Shown piece after piece: positions 8,821-17,019 of a stretch of DNA of 64,000 bases. Each line of letters begins with the position of its first letter. Positions within the stretch are counted from its first letter, which is position 1. The stretch comes from JALOAD01 sp023228995 [NCBI: Candidatus Muiribacterium halophilum] (lineage in GTDB: Bacteria; Muiribacteriota; Muiribacteriia; Muiribacteriales). The notes beneath the pieces are model-generated. The model saw nothing but the letters and a program-made list of their open reading frames with translations. It searched no databases and had not been told where the DNA came from. Both the position numbers and the translations under genes were made by a program. The stretch covers positions 62,001 through 126,000 of the forward strand of contig JALOAD010000003.1 in NCBI GenBank assembly GCA_023228995.1. The letters are read 5' to 3'.

Positions 8821-10085
8821 AACTTTCTCTTTTTATGTTTTTTAAAATGTCTAATAACTTCCTTTATCAGTTTAACTTTCTCTTTTTTTGCATTGTAATT
8901 ATTATGTATTATTATTATAATATCAGTTTTTATAGTGTTATCATATAATTCAGGTAATTTTCCGTTTAAATATGTATCCATAAAATAAAAAGGAAAAATT
9001 TTTATTTTCAATTTTTTTCTTTCAATAAAATCATAAAAGTTAAAATTCTTTCCTGTCCCACATCTAAACCCGGGAAACTTAGAAAATCCCATAGAATATT
9101 CATATTTTATACCTGCACTATTCAACATTCTCAACGTAAAAGGAACATTTATTCTTAAATAGTGTTGTCTACTATGCAATACCTCTCTTTTTATCGTTTT
9201 CTCTAAAACAAATTTTTCTTTTTTTATTTTTTTTATATTTAAAAATGTATTATAACTAGTATGTAATCCTACAATATGTCCACTACTTAAAACTTTATTA
9301 ATATATTTTTTTATTTTATTATTGAATTTTGGATACTTATTATTAAGATCAAATTCTGCTTCACGATTCACCATGAAAAAAAATATTGAGTTACTATTAT
9401 TTTTTTTACCTAATTTAATCAGTTTTTCATAAGTTACATATGATTTTTTTATATAGTTCTTAATTATATCAATTCTATTATTTTTTGAAGAAATTGGAAA
9501 AATATCTTTAATGGTATTATATGGATAATCAATATCATGTGTAAAAATCAGCTTAGACTTTTTTTCATATTTTTTTTCAATTACTGGAAATTTCAAATAA
9601 AAAAATAAAATATCTAAATAAAAATCAACAACAGGTATATTACAAAATTCATATTTTTTTGACAATGAATAATTCTCATCAAATCTCGCATGTATATCTT
9701 TTTTATTAACAGCAAATTCTTCCCAACGTGTAAGCATAAAAAATATTGATGATATAATATCCAATCCAATAAAAATCTCTTTATCTCCAAAATCCAGATT
9801 ATCATTTCCGTATATTATTGGAATTTTTTTCCCCTTATATTTAAAAAAACAGATATTTTGAGGTATATTATCAATTTGGTAATATATATCACAATCATTG
9901 AATTTCGAAAAAAATGCATCATTGATTATTATCTTTTTATCTTCAAATATCAATGTATAGTTTTTTTCTTCATTCAATTCAATATTATATTCAATTCCAA
10001 GGTTTTCCTTAAATATAAAATCAAATATATATTTTTTTTCTGATAAAAACTTATCTGCAGTTTGAATAACAACATAATTTTTCAT
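8805..10085 (-). CDS. Polysaccharide deacetylase-like protein with DUF7033-type N-terminus
   Basis: A 426-residue protein. The first ~170 residues resemble the DUF7033 type of leader found before deacetylase domains in glycan clusters, including a TRWEEF segment (119-124). The rest is a NodB-like barrel: FTHDIDYPY (181-189) supplies the metal/catalytic aspartates, GLHTSYNT (273-280) a metal histidine, SRQHYLR (305-311) and a late HNNYN. It would remove an acetyl group from a glycan or its precursor, but it may also be a non-catalytic relative. No signal peptide is visible, so it probably acts in the cytoplasm. Confidence 0.7.
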   Translation of the reverse strand: MKNYVVIQTADKFLSEKKYIFDFIFKENLGIEYNIELNEEKNYTLIFEDKKIIINDAFFSKFNDCDIYYQIDNIPQNICFFKYKGKKIPIIYGNDNLDFGDKEIFIGLDIISSIFFMLTRWEEFAVNKKDIHARFDENYSLSKKYEFCNIPVVDFYLDILFFYLKFPVIEKKYEKKSKLIFTHDIDYPYNTIKDIFPISSKNNRIDIIKNYIKKSYVTYEKLIKLGKKNNSNSIFFFMVNREAEFDLNNKYPKFNNKIKKYINKVLSSGHIVGLHTSYNTFLNIKKIKKEKFVLEKTIKREVLHSRQHYLRINVPFTLRMLNSAGIKYEYSMGFSKFPGFRCGTGKNFNFYDFIERKKLKIKIFPFYFMDTYLNGKLPELYDNTIKTDIIIIIHNNYNAKKEKVKLIKEVIRHFKKHKKRKLCLNF

Positions 10086-11020
10086 TTTTTCAACTTTACA
10101 AGTATTCCATATTCTTCAGGAATATTTATTTTAATTCTTAAATTTTTAATAATATTAAAAACTATTGGAAAAAATATATTTTTCACGAGATTTTCAGGAA
10201 TATTTCTTAAATTTCTGTTTTTTTTCTTATTTTTTTTCAATAAAAATTTTCTTTTGTTTTTATTAAAAAATAGATAATTTAACGATTTTTTTAAATCTTT
10301 CTTTAGAACTACGATTTTTAATTTATATTTTTTATCAATCCAACATCTCAGTTTAACTGGATCAAATAAAATCGTTAAATCAGGTGGTAAAGTACCATTA
10401 ATCCATTTTCCATACAAAGCTGATACATTAGGAGCATTAAAAAACATTATACCTCCAGAATTAAGTTTATCGGCATAATATTCAATAAACTCTTTCGGAT
10501 TATCAACACATCCTATAGTACCGACATGATAAATAACATCAAATTTTTCATTATTATCCAATTCTTCTGTTTTTTTAAAAAATTTTTTTCCAAAGAAATG
10601 CTTTGCATTATCAATACAGTCCTGCGAAACATCTATTCCTAATATATTATATCCTTTAGCTATGAAAAAAGAAGTTAAATATCCATCTGAACAACCTATT
10701 TCAAGAATCTTAAGTTCACGATTATCCAGTTTTTCAATTTCATCCATGACAAATCTGTTTTTATAACTTTTACCTAATTCATTATATATTCTGTCAAAAT
10801 CACAGTTTTTAAAATGAACTGATATACTCTGTGCCAATATCACATGATTCTTATAAGTGGAATCTTTCATATTATGCAATTTTATATATATATTTCTATC
10901 ATAATCAGAGAATAATGAATTGCATTCAGGACATCTATATATATTCACAGAATAATCCTGATAACATCTAAAAAAATATCCTTCCTTTATATTTTTATAT
11001 CCACATACTCTACAGTTCAT
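10082..11020 (-). CDS. SAM-dependent methyltransferase with N-terminal zinc-binding motif
   Basis: A 312-residue methyltransferase. Paired cysteines near the N-terminus (C3, C6, C30, C33) form a zinc-ribbon-like module as in sugar C-methyltransferases and their relatives. The SAM-binding core has motif I ILEIGCSDG (105-113) and the later acidic strand FDVIYHVGTIGCV. The C-terminal ~70 residues are very Lys/Asn-rich with hydrophobic stretches. The target is probably a sugar or a glycan end. The start overlaps the pyruvyl-transferase-like gene by 4 nt. Confidence 0.78.
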   Translation of the reverse strand: MNCRVCGYKNIKEGYFFRCYQDYSVNIYRCPECNSLFSDYDRNIYIKLHNMKDSTYKNHVILAQSISVHFKNCDFDRIYNELGKSYKNRFVMDEIEKLDNRELKILEIGCSDGYLTSFFIAKGYNILGIDVSQDCIDNAKHFFGKKFFKKTEELDNNEKFDVIYHVGTIGCVDNPKEFIEYYADKLNSGGIMFFNAPNVSALYGKWINGTLPPDLTILFDPVKLRCWIDKKYKLKIVVLKKDLKKSLNYLFFNKNKRKFLLKKNKKKNRNLRNIPENLVKNIFFPIVFNIIKNLRIKINIPEEYGILVKLKK

Positions 11021-12246
11021 ATTTTATCTCCATAAAGCTTAATAAACATTTTTATACTTCTGGAAATCTTTTTATTTATCATAGCATTGTACTTTTTCAT
11101 ATTTTTCACATAAATATCATGTCTTTCTTCAAGCTTATCAAAAATATCAACAAATTTATCATACGAATCATACTCGATAACAAATTCATTCATCTTGAAT
11201 TCATACATAATATCAACGTATTTTTTATGCCAACTAAGACATATAGTTGGAACATTTGTTGAAGTTGATGCAACAATACTATGATATCTTGCTCCAATAT
11301 GAATATATGCATTACTTATTAATGATTTCAGCATAATAACATCAAGATCTTCCTTTACAAGAAATAGGAAATCTTTTATATTTTCTTCTTCGGATAAAGA
11401 TTCAAATATTGATTTTGATATTAAATAATCACAATTCTCAACTTTATCCTGCTGTGAAAAATATGAATGAGGAACTAAAATAACATAATAACTTTTGTTA
11501 ATTAAATACCTTATGTAACTCTGAATCTTTCTTATATGATCTTCACCAGTCAATCTATATAAAACAAAACTCGGTGAAATAGTCACAATTTTTCTTTTCA
11601 AATCACAACCAAGTATATTTTTAATATAATCCTCACCTTCTCTTTTTCCAAATGGTAATTTAAATGCAATATCTGGAACATTTAATATATTCTTTTGACC
11701 AATCATTAAATCAACAATCATTCTCTTGGTCTCTATGCCACGGCAAAATATTAATCTCTGATGTTTTAAATCCCATTTTGCTAAAAATCTTACAAAATTG
11801 GGATTCAATGGGCCATAATTCTGAGACCATGCAAAAAAAGATTTTCTGAAAATAAGAAATTGCAGAAAATTAAAAAATCTCTGACTTCCCAACACATCAT
11901 ATATCTTTCCTTCAGGTTCTCCTACATAACTTATTCCTGAAAGATTCAATATAATATCAGCGGAATTATAAACACTGAAATATTTGAATATCTTCTTTAC
12001 CTGAACATAAAAATTCTTAAACAACACTTTAAAATAAAAATCACTTAATAAAACTCTCTTTACTATTTTAATATTATAAAATCTGGCTTTTTTTTCTTCC
12101 TCGCAGTAGTTTGAACCAGCAGGAACAGCTATTACAAATTCAACATCCTTTATTATTTTTTTCAATTCAGAAATTATAGAAATAGCCATTGCAGGACCAC
12201 CTTTATTTCCTACCAAACATAATCCCGTTATCAAAATTCTCTTCAT
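11017..12246 (-). CDS. Polysaccharide pyruvyl transferase family protein
   Basis: A 409-residue member of the CsaB/WcaK pyruvyl transferase family. The N-terminal GNKGGPAMA (13-21), the central SQNYGPLNPNFVRFLAKW (141-158) and the C-terminal GARYHSIVAS (318-327), which holds the family R-x-H pair, are all present. Family members attach a pyruvate ketal to a sugar using phosphoenolpyruvate, though many homologues are uncharacterised. It lies 3 nt after the FrhB-like iron-sulfur gene, a pairing seen in many polysaccharide clusters. Confidence 0.85.
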   Translation of the reverse strand: MKRILITGLCLVGNKGGPAMAISIISELKKIIKDVEFVIAVPAGSNYCEEEKKARFYNIKIVKRVLLSDFYFKVLFKNFYVQVKKIFKYFSVYNSADIILNLSGISYVGEPEGKIYDVLGSQRFFNFLQFLIFRKSFFAWSQNYGPLNPNFVRFLAKWDLKHQRLIFCRGIETKRMIVDLMIGQKNILNVPDIAFKLPFGKREGEDYIKNILGCDLKRKIVTISPSFVLYRLTGEDHIRKIQSYIRYLINKSYYVILVPHSYFSQQDKVENCDYLISKSIFESLSEEENIKDFLFLVKEDLDVIMLKSLISNAYIHIGARYHSIVASTSTNVPTICLSWHKKYVDIMYEFKMNEFVIEYDSYDKFVDIFDKLEERHDIYVKNMKKYNAMINKKISRSIKMFIKLYGDKI

Positions 12247-12249
12247 ATT

Positions 12250-13452
12250 CTACCTTATTATAATTTTATTCAATATTTTTTTTATAAAAAAACCAACCTT
12301 AAAAAAAACAAACAATATTTCACTTAAAAATATATTACCATTAAATAATAATTTAGGAATAATCTTCATAACATACCAATCATTAAATTTTATTATTTTT
12401 CTATCAATCTTATTTTTCAAAAGACTTCTGCTTAAATTTCCCAAAGCATATTTTTTACTCTGTGATCTTATAATATTCGAAAACTGAGCTTTCTTAAAAA
12501 AAAGGCTTCCATTATCTTTAATCATATCTTCAAATTCACTTTTTCTTATAATTATAAGATTAACTCCATTAATATTTTCTTTGTTATCCCAGCCATCACC
12601 AACAACAATATCACACTCTCTACCTAAATGATTATTGCAATATAAGCATGAATTATTAACAAGACACTGATCTGAAAAAAAACTGTTAAAAAATTTCTTT
12701 TCTCTTGAGACCACGAATTTTTCCTTATTTTTAAATCTAATTTCATTAATTCTTCCATTGCCATTACCGCGATACTTAATTTCCTTTATGTCAGACAACC
12801 TAATTTTATTTTTGTCAAATACGATTTTCAAATTATTTCTGTTAAAAGTATACCCACAAATAATACCCAGAAAAATTTTCACTCTATCTTCAAGATATTT
12901 ATATTCCGTTAATTTCAACGTATTGACAATAGATTTGATATGACAGGGCAATCCAATAATCATAAATTTTTTTTCACAATTATTTTTCAGTATTTTCAAT
13001 GCACCTGAAAAATCTATTGTATGATAGACAGAAGTTGGCATTCTCTTTAAATCATCGATATCATTATATAAATGCGTTTCATAATCAAGTGCATTCACAT
13101 GTCTAATCGATATAATCCCATCAATAATATTATTTTCCATAATATATTTTGAAAATTCATATATAAAACCACCTGATGATCTTCCAAGATTTACAATCTG
13201 ATTTTTTGAAAAAGAATAATATATACTTTTTATATTTCCAACATATTCTTTTTTATTTAATACCTCAAATTTAGAATTCGGACAAACTTTTAGACATCTT
13301 TTGTTAACACATTTCTTACATATATCCATATTCAAGATTTTCAGTTTCTGATTAAAACCACATAAATCTACAACTACATTACTACATACATTTGCACAGG
13401 CTCCACAAAAAATACAATTTGAATTTTTATAAGTATTATAGTAAACATTCAT
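12250..13452 (-). CDS. FrhB/FdhB-like iron-sulfur flavoprotein of polysaccharide clusters
   Basis: A 400-residue protein with two 4Fe-4S motifs at the N-terminus: C13-x2-C16-x2-C19-x3-C23 and C45-x2-C48-x4-C53-x3-C57. The rest matches the coenzyme-F420-hydrogenase beta-subunit fold, including GLPCH and the later cysteine cluster CLYCNNHLGREC followed by DIVVGDGW. Homologues beside pyruvyl-transferase genes are common in exopolysaccharide operons, and their redox reaction on glycans is not well defined. It sits directly between that gene and a small IGTAR-family gene. Confidence 0.8.
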   Translation of the reverse strand: MNVYYNTYKNSNCIFCGACANVCSNVVVDLCGFNQKLKILNMDICKKCVNKRCLKVCPNSKFEVLNKKEYVGNIKSIYYSFSKNQIVNLGRSSGGFIYEFSKYIMENNIIDGIISIRHVNALDYETHLYNDIDDLKRMPTSVYHTIDFSGALKILKNNCEKKFMIIGLPCHIKSIVNTLKLTEYKYLEDRVKIFLGIICGYTFNRNNLKIVFDKNKIRLSDIKEIKYRGNGNGRINEIRFKNKEKFVVSREKKFFNSFFSDQCLVNNSCLYCNNHLGRECDIVVGDGWDNKENINGVNLIIIRKSEFEDMIKDNGSLFFKKAQFSNIIRSQSKKYALGNLSRSLLKNKIDRKIIKFNDWYVMKIIPKLLFNGNIFLSEILFVFFKVGFFIKKILNKIIIR

Positions 13453-13454
13453 AA

Positions 13455-13865
13455 TTAAGATATTTTTTCAGACAACTCATAGATTTTCCTAATAATAAAT
13501 TCCATAAATAACCAATAATAATAAATTATCAGATTGAATCTCGTAATATTGATGAATTTAAATTTATTATCTGGCAATAATATGAATGTTTTTCTTTTTA
13601 AATTTCTTGCATAAGAATAAACATTCAAATACTTTGTTATATCATCACAATTCTGTGAAATAAAAACAAATTCATAAGAATTCTCTGCTTTAAATTGTAA
13701 AAACGGATTATATTTCAAATCTTTATTATTAATTACTTTATTTGCATTTAAACTTTCAAAATCCTTGTTTACTAAAACATCAACTTCAAATCGTTTTTTT
13801 AAAAATTTAAGATTATTTTCTATATTGATATTTCTAGCAGTTCCAATTAATAATACTTGTTTCAA
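13455..13865 (-). CDS. Unknown protein, IGTAR-domain family
   Basis: A 136-residue paralogue of the protein at 2162-2569, of no family I recognise. Shared landmarks are VLLIGTARN (4-12), FVFISQNCDD (67-76) with Q71, YLNVY (79-83) and PDNKFKFI (98-105). The C-terminus (LIIYYYWLFMEFIIRKIYELSEKIS) is hydrophobic and aromatic, again suggesting membrane association. It is 2 nt from the FrhB-like gene and 1 nt from the beta-propeller-like gene, so all three are co-transcribed. Function unknown. Confidence 0.7.
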   Translation of the reverse strand: MKQVLLIGTARNINIENNLKFLKKRFEVDVLVNKDFESLNANKVINNKDLKYNPFLQFKAENSYEFVFISQNCDDITKYLNVYSYARNLKRKTFILLPDNKFKFINITRFNLIIYYYWLFMEFIIRKIYELSEKIS

Positions 13866-13866
13866 A

Positions 13867-15291
13867 TTAAATTACCTCATAAATAACTATATTATGACTT
13901 CCAATAGGGAAAATTATCAGTTCTCTATTTAAAACATTAAACTCAACATTATTTATAATATATGGTATAAATATTTTATTCAGAATCTTTTTTTGCTTGA
14001 TGTCAAATAAATAGATTTCTCCTAAATAATCAGAATAAAACAAAAAAGTATCATTATCTATTTTTTTCAAAATAGATAAGCATAAATAATCACAAGATAT
14101 TATTTTGTTTTGTTCATGATCAAAAATATAATTTTTATAAAAATCTTTTAAATCATCATTTCTTACTAAAGAAAAATATTCTCCATTCATATCACAAGAA
14201 ATATAAGAAATCAATTTATCCGGATTTTTCAATTCAATTTTTATCTCAAGCTCAAATTCTGAATTCAATATAAAAATTTTATTTTTATATTGAAGACATA
14301 AGGATAAATTATTAACAAACATATTGTTTATCTTATTCTTTTCTAGAAAACTTATTGAAATTACATTAACTTTATTTTCAAGACTTATAACAACCAATTG
14401 ATTTCTTACATTATCTAAAAATACGATATTTTCGTTGTAATATACTCCAAATCTAAATTTGATTTCATCATTCATTTTAACTCGTTCAATCTTCTTATCA
14501 GATAAAATTAAAATAATGCCTTTTTCACATGCAATATAATAACTCATATTTTTTTCATTAAAAACGACAAAATACGGCTCAAATTCAAAAGGAATTTTTA
14601 TTTTATTTTTTATTTTATAAGGATTTTTTTGAAATTTCTCGGTTAAATTTTCATTAATAATATTTTTTCGAAACTTATTAGCATATTCTCTATACAATTC
14701 CATATTAAAATCTTTAGAATATTCTTTTAAAAATTTTTTATAAATATTATTTTTTTCTGAAACTGGAAATAAAGATTTGAGAAAATCAGTTTTATTACTA
14801 ATATAAACAAATTCATTTTTTTCTTTCAGAAAAAACTTAGAACCCAACTCAGAAAAATTATTTGGGTTCACTTTTACTGTCCTGAAATTTCTTTCATCCC
14901 ATATATATAATCCATCTTCTCTCAAAACCATATCTTTTGGAAAGAATAGTTTCAATTGTGTTAAAGTTGAATCTATATCTTTACCATCAAAATATCTTAA
15001 TTTGATCTCCTTAAGATAATCTTCCCAGTACTGTTTTTTGCCGTGAGAGGATTTGTATTGAAATTCTGGATATAAATAGACATCTATGCAAGAACCTTCG
15101 CAGTCAAGAGCATAATACTGATTTCTCTTCTCATCTATTACTATTTTGACATCTGAATAATATTTTTTATCTGATTCTACTTTTAATATATTGTCTTCAT
15201 AATATTTTAATGTAAAATCTTCAATTTCAATTTTTATATTATTTTTTTCAAAAACTGTCTCTTTTGGCCACTGTGCTAATAATTCCTGCAT
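13867..15291 (-). CDS. Unknown beta-rich protein, possibly a beta-propeller
   Basis: A 474-residue protein without a signal peptide or membrane segment. Short repeats of beta-strand type with paired aromatic and charged residues (for example YYIACEKGIILIL, NIVFLDNVRNQLVVI, TFLFYSDYLGEIYLF) spaced 40-50 residues apart suggest a WD40- or NHL-like propeller. I see no catalytic motif. The frame reaches a GTG at 15327, but the ATG at 15291 has a strong Shine-Dalgarno (GAGAGGAA) about 5 nt away. It is the first gene of the compact run to 2162 and lies after a 214-bp gap, so a promoter probably lies just upstream. Confidence 0.62.
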   Translation of the reverse strand: MQELLAQWPKETVFEKNNIKIEIEDFTLKYYEDNILKVESDKKYYSDVKIVIDEKRNQYYALDCEGSCIDVYLYPEFQYKSSHGKKQYWEDYLKEIKLRYFDGKDIDSTLTQLKLFFPKDMVLREDGLYIWDERNFRTVKVNPNNFSELGSKFFLKEKNEFVYISNKTDFLKSLFPVSEKNNIYKKFLKEYSKDFNMELYREYANKFRKNIINENLTEKFQKNPYKIKNKIKIPFEFEPYFVVFNEKNMSYYIACEKGIILILSDKKIERVKMNDEIKFRFGVYYNENIVFLDNVRNQLVVISLENKVNVISISFLEKNKINNMFVNNLSLCLQYKNKIFILNSEFELEIKIELKNPDKLISYISCDMNGEYFSLVRNDDLKDFYKNYIFDHEQNKIISCDYLCLSILKKIDNDTFLFYSDYLGEIYLFDIKQKKILNKIFIPYIINNVEFNVLNRELIIFPIGSHNIVIYEVI

Positions 15292-15356
15292 TAAATTCCT
15301 CTCTTTCGAGTTTTTATAAAAATTCACCTATTATTTTTGAGAATCATAAAATCTGG

Positions 15357-15387
15357 ATCCCGGTCCAGATTCTTCACCGGGATGACA
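15357..15387 (+). repeat. ATCCCGG palindromic dispersed repeat, copy 1
   Basis: Arms ATCCCGGT and ACCGGGAT flank an 11-nt loop and are followed by GACA. The unit is G+C-rich against its AT-rich surroundings and recurs at 22163, 23746, 33997 (opposite strand), 51791 (first arm mutated) and 59806, always between genes. It may act as a transcription terminator or a REP-like element. Confidence 0.8.
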
Positions 15388-15475
15388 GAATTACAACCCC
15401 TTAATCCCGGATTTACCCATCGCGACTCTTATAATAATACTAATGATATTTCTTTTATAATCTATATCGCCAGAG

Positions 15476-15492
15476 TTAAAGTTAAACTTTAA
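15476..15492. promoter_or_regulatory. Perfect 17-bp palindrome, possible operator
   Basis: TTAAAGTT and AACTTTAA surround a single A. It lies between the winged-helix-type gene (15506-15931) and the first gene of the polysaccharide operon. The position suits an operator, but no T-run follows and no partner protein is known; base composition makes chance palindromes fairly likely. Confidence 0.25.
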
Positions 15493-15505
15493 TTTTCTGA
15501 GATTT

Positions 15506-15931
15506 TCATTTATTTATCTTCCATATTCCTATTTTATCAGATCCTGTTCTATAAAGAATCTTCAATTCCTGCATTTTTTTTATATTTCTTTCAACAGTTC
15601 TTTTATTCAATTTTATTTCAGAAGCAAGATGATTTATTGTTATTTTTGGATTTTCTTCTATTTTTTTTATTATCTTTACTTGATTATCAGATAATCTTAC
15701 ATCATTTACACCGGCATTTACACCGGCATTTACACCGGCATTTGTATTTTTTTTATCTTTATTATAATTTTTATCAAATAATGTTATATAAAATGAATTT
15801 TGAAAAAATTTAATTTCAGGTTCTGGTAACCCTGATTCTGCGAGAGAATTATATATTCTCTTAATTCCAGTTCCTAGTTTTTCTACATATATATCTGAAG
15901 ATTTAATAAAATCTAGTTCCTTTTCTAACAA
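15506..15931 (-). CDS. C-terminal part of a COG2865-type transcriptional regulator, truncated
   Basis: A 141-residue reading frame matching only the C-terminal part of AlbA_2/HATPase_c_4 regulators: the LGTGIKRIYNSLAESGLPEP segment (19-38), a three-fold NAGV repeat encoded by a 12-bp tandem repeat, and a helix-turn-helix region (about 83-125, ITINHLASEIKLNKRTVERNI). The N-terminal AlbA-like domain is missing. It still has a TTG start with a strong GGAGGAG ribosome site 4 nt upstream (15936-15942), so a short DNA-binding protein could be made. More likely it is a decayed gene. Confidence 0.6.
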   Translation of the reverse strand: MLEKELDFIKSSDIYVEKLGTGIKRIYNSLAESGLPEPEIKFFQNSFYITLFDKNYNKDKKNTNAGVNAGVNAGVNDVRLSDNQVKIIKKIEENPKITINHLASEIKLNKRTVERNIKKMQELKILYRTGSDKIGIWKINK

Positions 15932-15986
15932 AAATCTCCTCCAATTAAATTCTCATTATATCATAAAGTTAAATACAGTTCACTAT

Positions 15987-16982
15987 TCACACTATCTCAT
16001 CTTTTCTTATATTTCTTGTTGCTTTTCTACCAAGCATAAATTCATAATGTTCTGGTTCTATTCCAATTCCTGGTCTTTTTAATCCTATATTTTTTTTTGT
16101 TAATATTTCCCCTTCTTTTATATCTTTTAATGCTACAACACTTCTTCTAAATCCTTTTCTTTTTTCTAATTCTTCTTCTGATACTTCTCTTTCAAAAAGT
16201 CCAAGCATAATAGGAATTTCCGAACTTCTATGAACAAGTTCTGACATTTCAAATATATCTGATGATATTGAATGATCCCAACCTTCCATTCCTTTATCAA
16301 GAGTAAAATGCCTTTCAATTACACAAGCACCTAGACTTACTGCATAAAGACATGGATAAATATCTTTTGAATGATCTGAATATCCTACTGGAATATCAAA
16401 TATATCCATTAAATACTGTATGTTTTTAAGATTAAGATTTTCTATTGATGGTGGATAATCTGAAACACAATGTAAAAGTGTGATTTCTTCATTTCCTGTA
16501 TCTCTTATTGTTTGAATTGCTCTGGCTATTTCCCATGTATGTGCAAATCCTGTTGAAAGAATAATTGGTAATCCTTTTTCACCTATATATTTTAAAAATG
16601 GATAATTGTTTACATCCATTGAAGCTACTTTGATAAAAGGGACTTCCAGTTCCACAAGAAGATCGACTTCTTTTTCTGAAAACGGTGTTGCACAAAATAT
16701 TATGTCTTTTTTATAGCAGTATTCAGCAAGTTCTCTGTAATCTTTTTCTGTTAAAGAATAATCTTCAAGTCCTTTTTTAAATAAATCATTGTCTTTAAGA
16801 AATTCTTCTGAATAAAGGGAGTTTTTTGTCCAAGTCTGAAATTTAACAGCATGAGCTCCTGCCTGCTTTGCTCCATCTATCATTCTTTTGGCAAGTTTTA
16901 TATCTCCATTATGATTTACACCTATTTCGGCGATAATAAATGGTTCATTATAATTATCTATTTCATACTGATTTATAAACAT
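15987..16982 (-). CDS. neuB: N-acetylneuraminate/legionaminate-type synthase
   Basis: A 331-residue NeuB-family enzyme. It has the PEP/manganese-site segments IGVNHNGD (20-27), KFQT (47-50), GYSDHS (200-205) and ERHFT (223-227), then a C-terminal SAF (antifreeze-like) domain from about residue 275. It condenses phosphoenolpyruvate with an N-acetylated hexosamine to give a nonulosonic acid. GMEGWDHSIS (231-240) replaces the usual GPDH-type segment, so the precise sugar is uncertain. No cytidylyltransferase or hydrolysing epimerase partner is adjacent; the rest of the pathway must lie elsewhere. Confidence 0.88.
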   Translation of the reverse strand: MFINQYEIDNYNEPFIIAEIGVNHNGDIKLAKRMIDGAKQAGAHAVKFQTWTKNSLYSEEFLKDNDLFKKGLEDYSLTEKDYRELAEYCYKKDIIFCATPFSEKEVDLLVELEVPFIKVASMDVNNYPFLKYIGEKGLPIILSTGFAHTWEIARAIQTIRDTGNEEITLLHCVSDYPPSIENLNLKNIQYLMDIFDIPVGYSDHSKDIYPCLYAVSLGACVIERHFTLDKGMEGWDHSISSDIFEMSELVHRSSEIPIMLGLFEREVSEEELEKRKGFRRSVVALKDIKEGEILTKKNIGLKRPGIGIEPEHYEFMLGRKATRNIRKDEIV

Positions 16983-17019
16983 AAAATCTCCTATTTTTTA
17001 TATAAAATTATTTTACATT

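Noticed and set aside
15506-15931. Intact full-length regulator
   Set aside because: The N-terminal AlbA-like domain of this family is absent.
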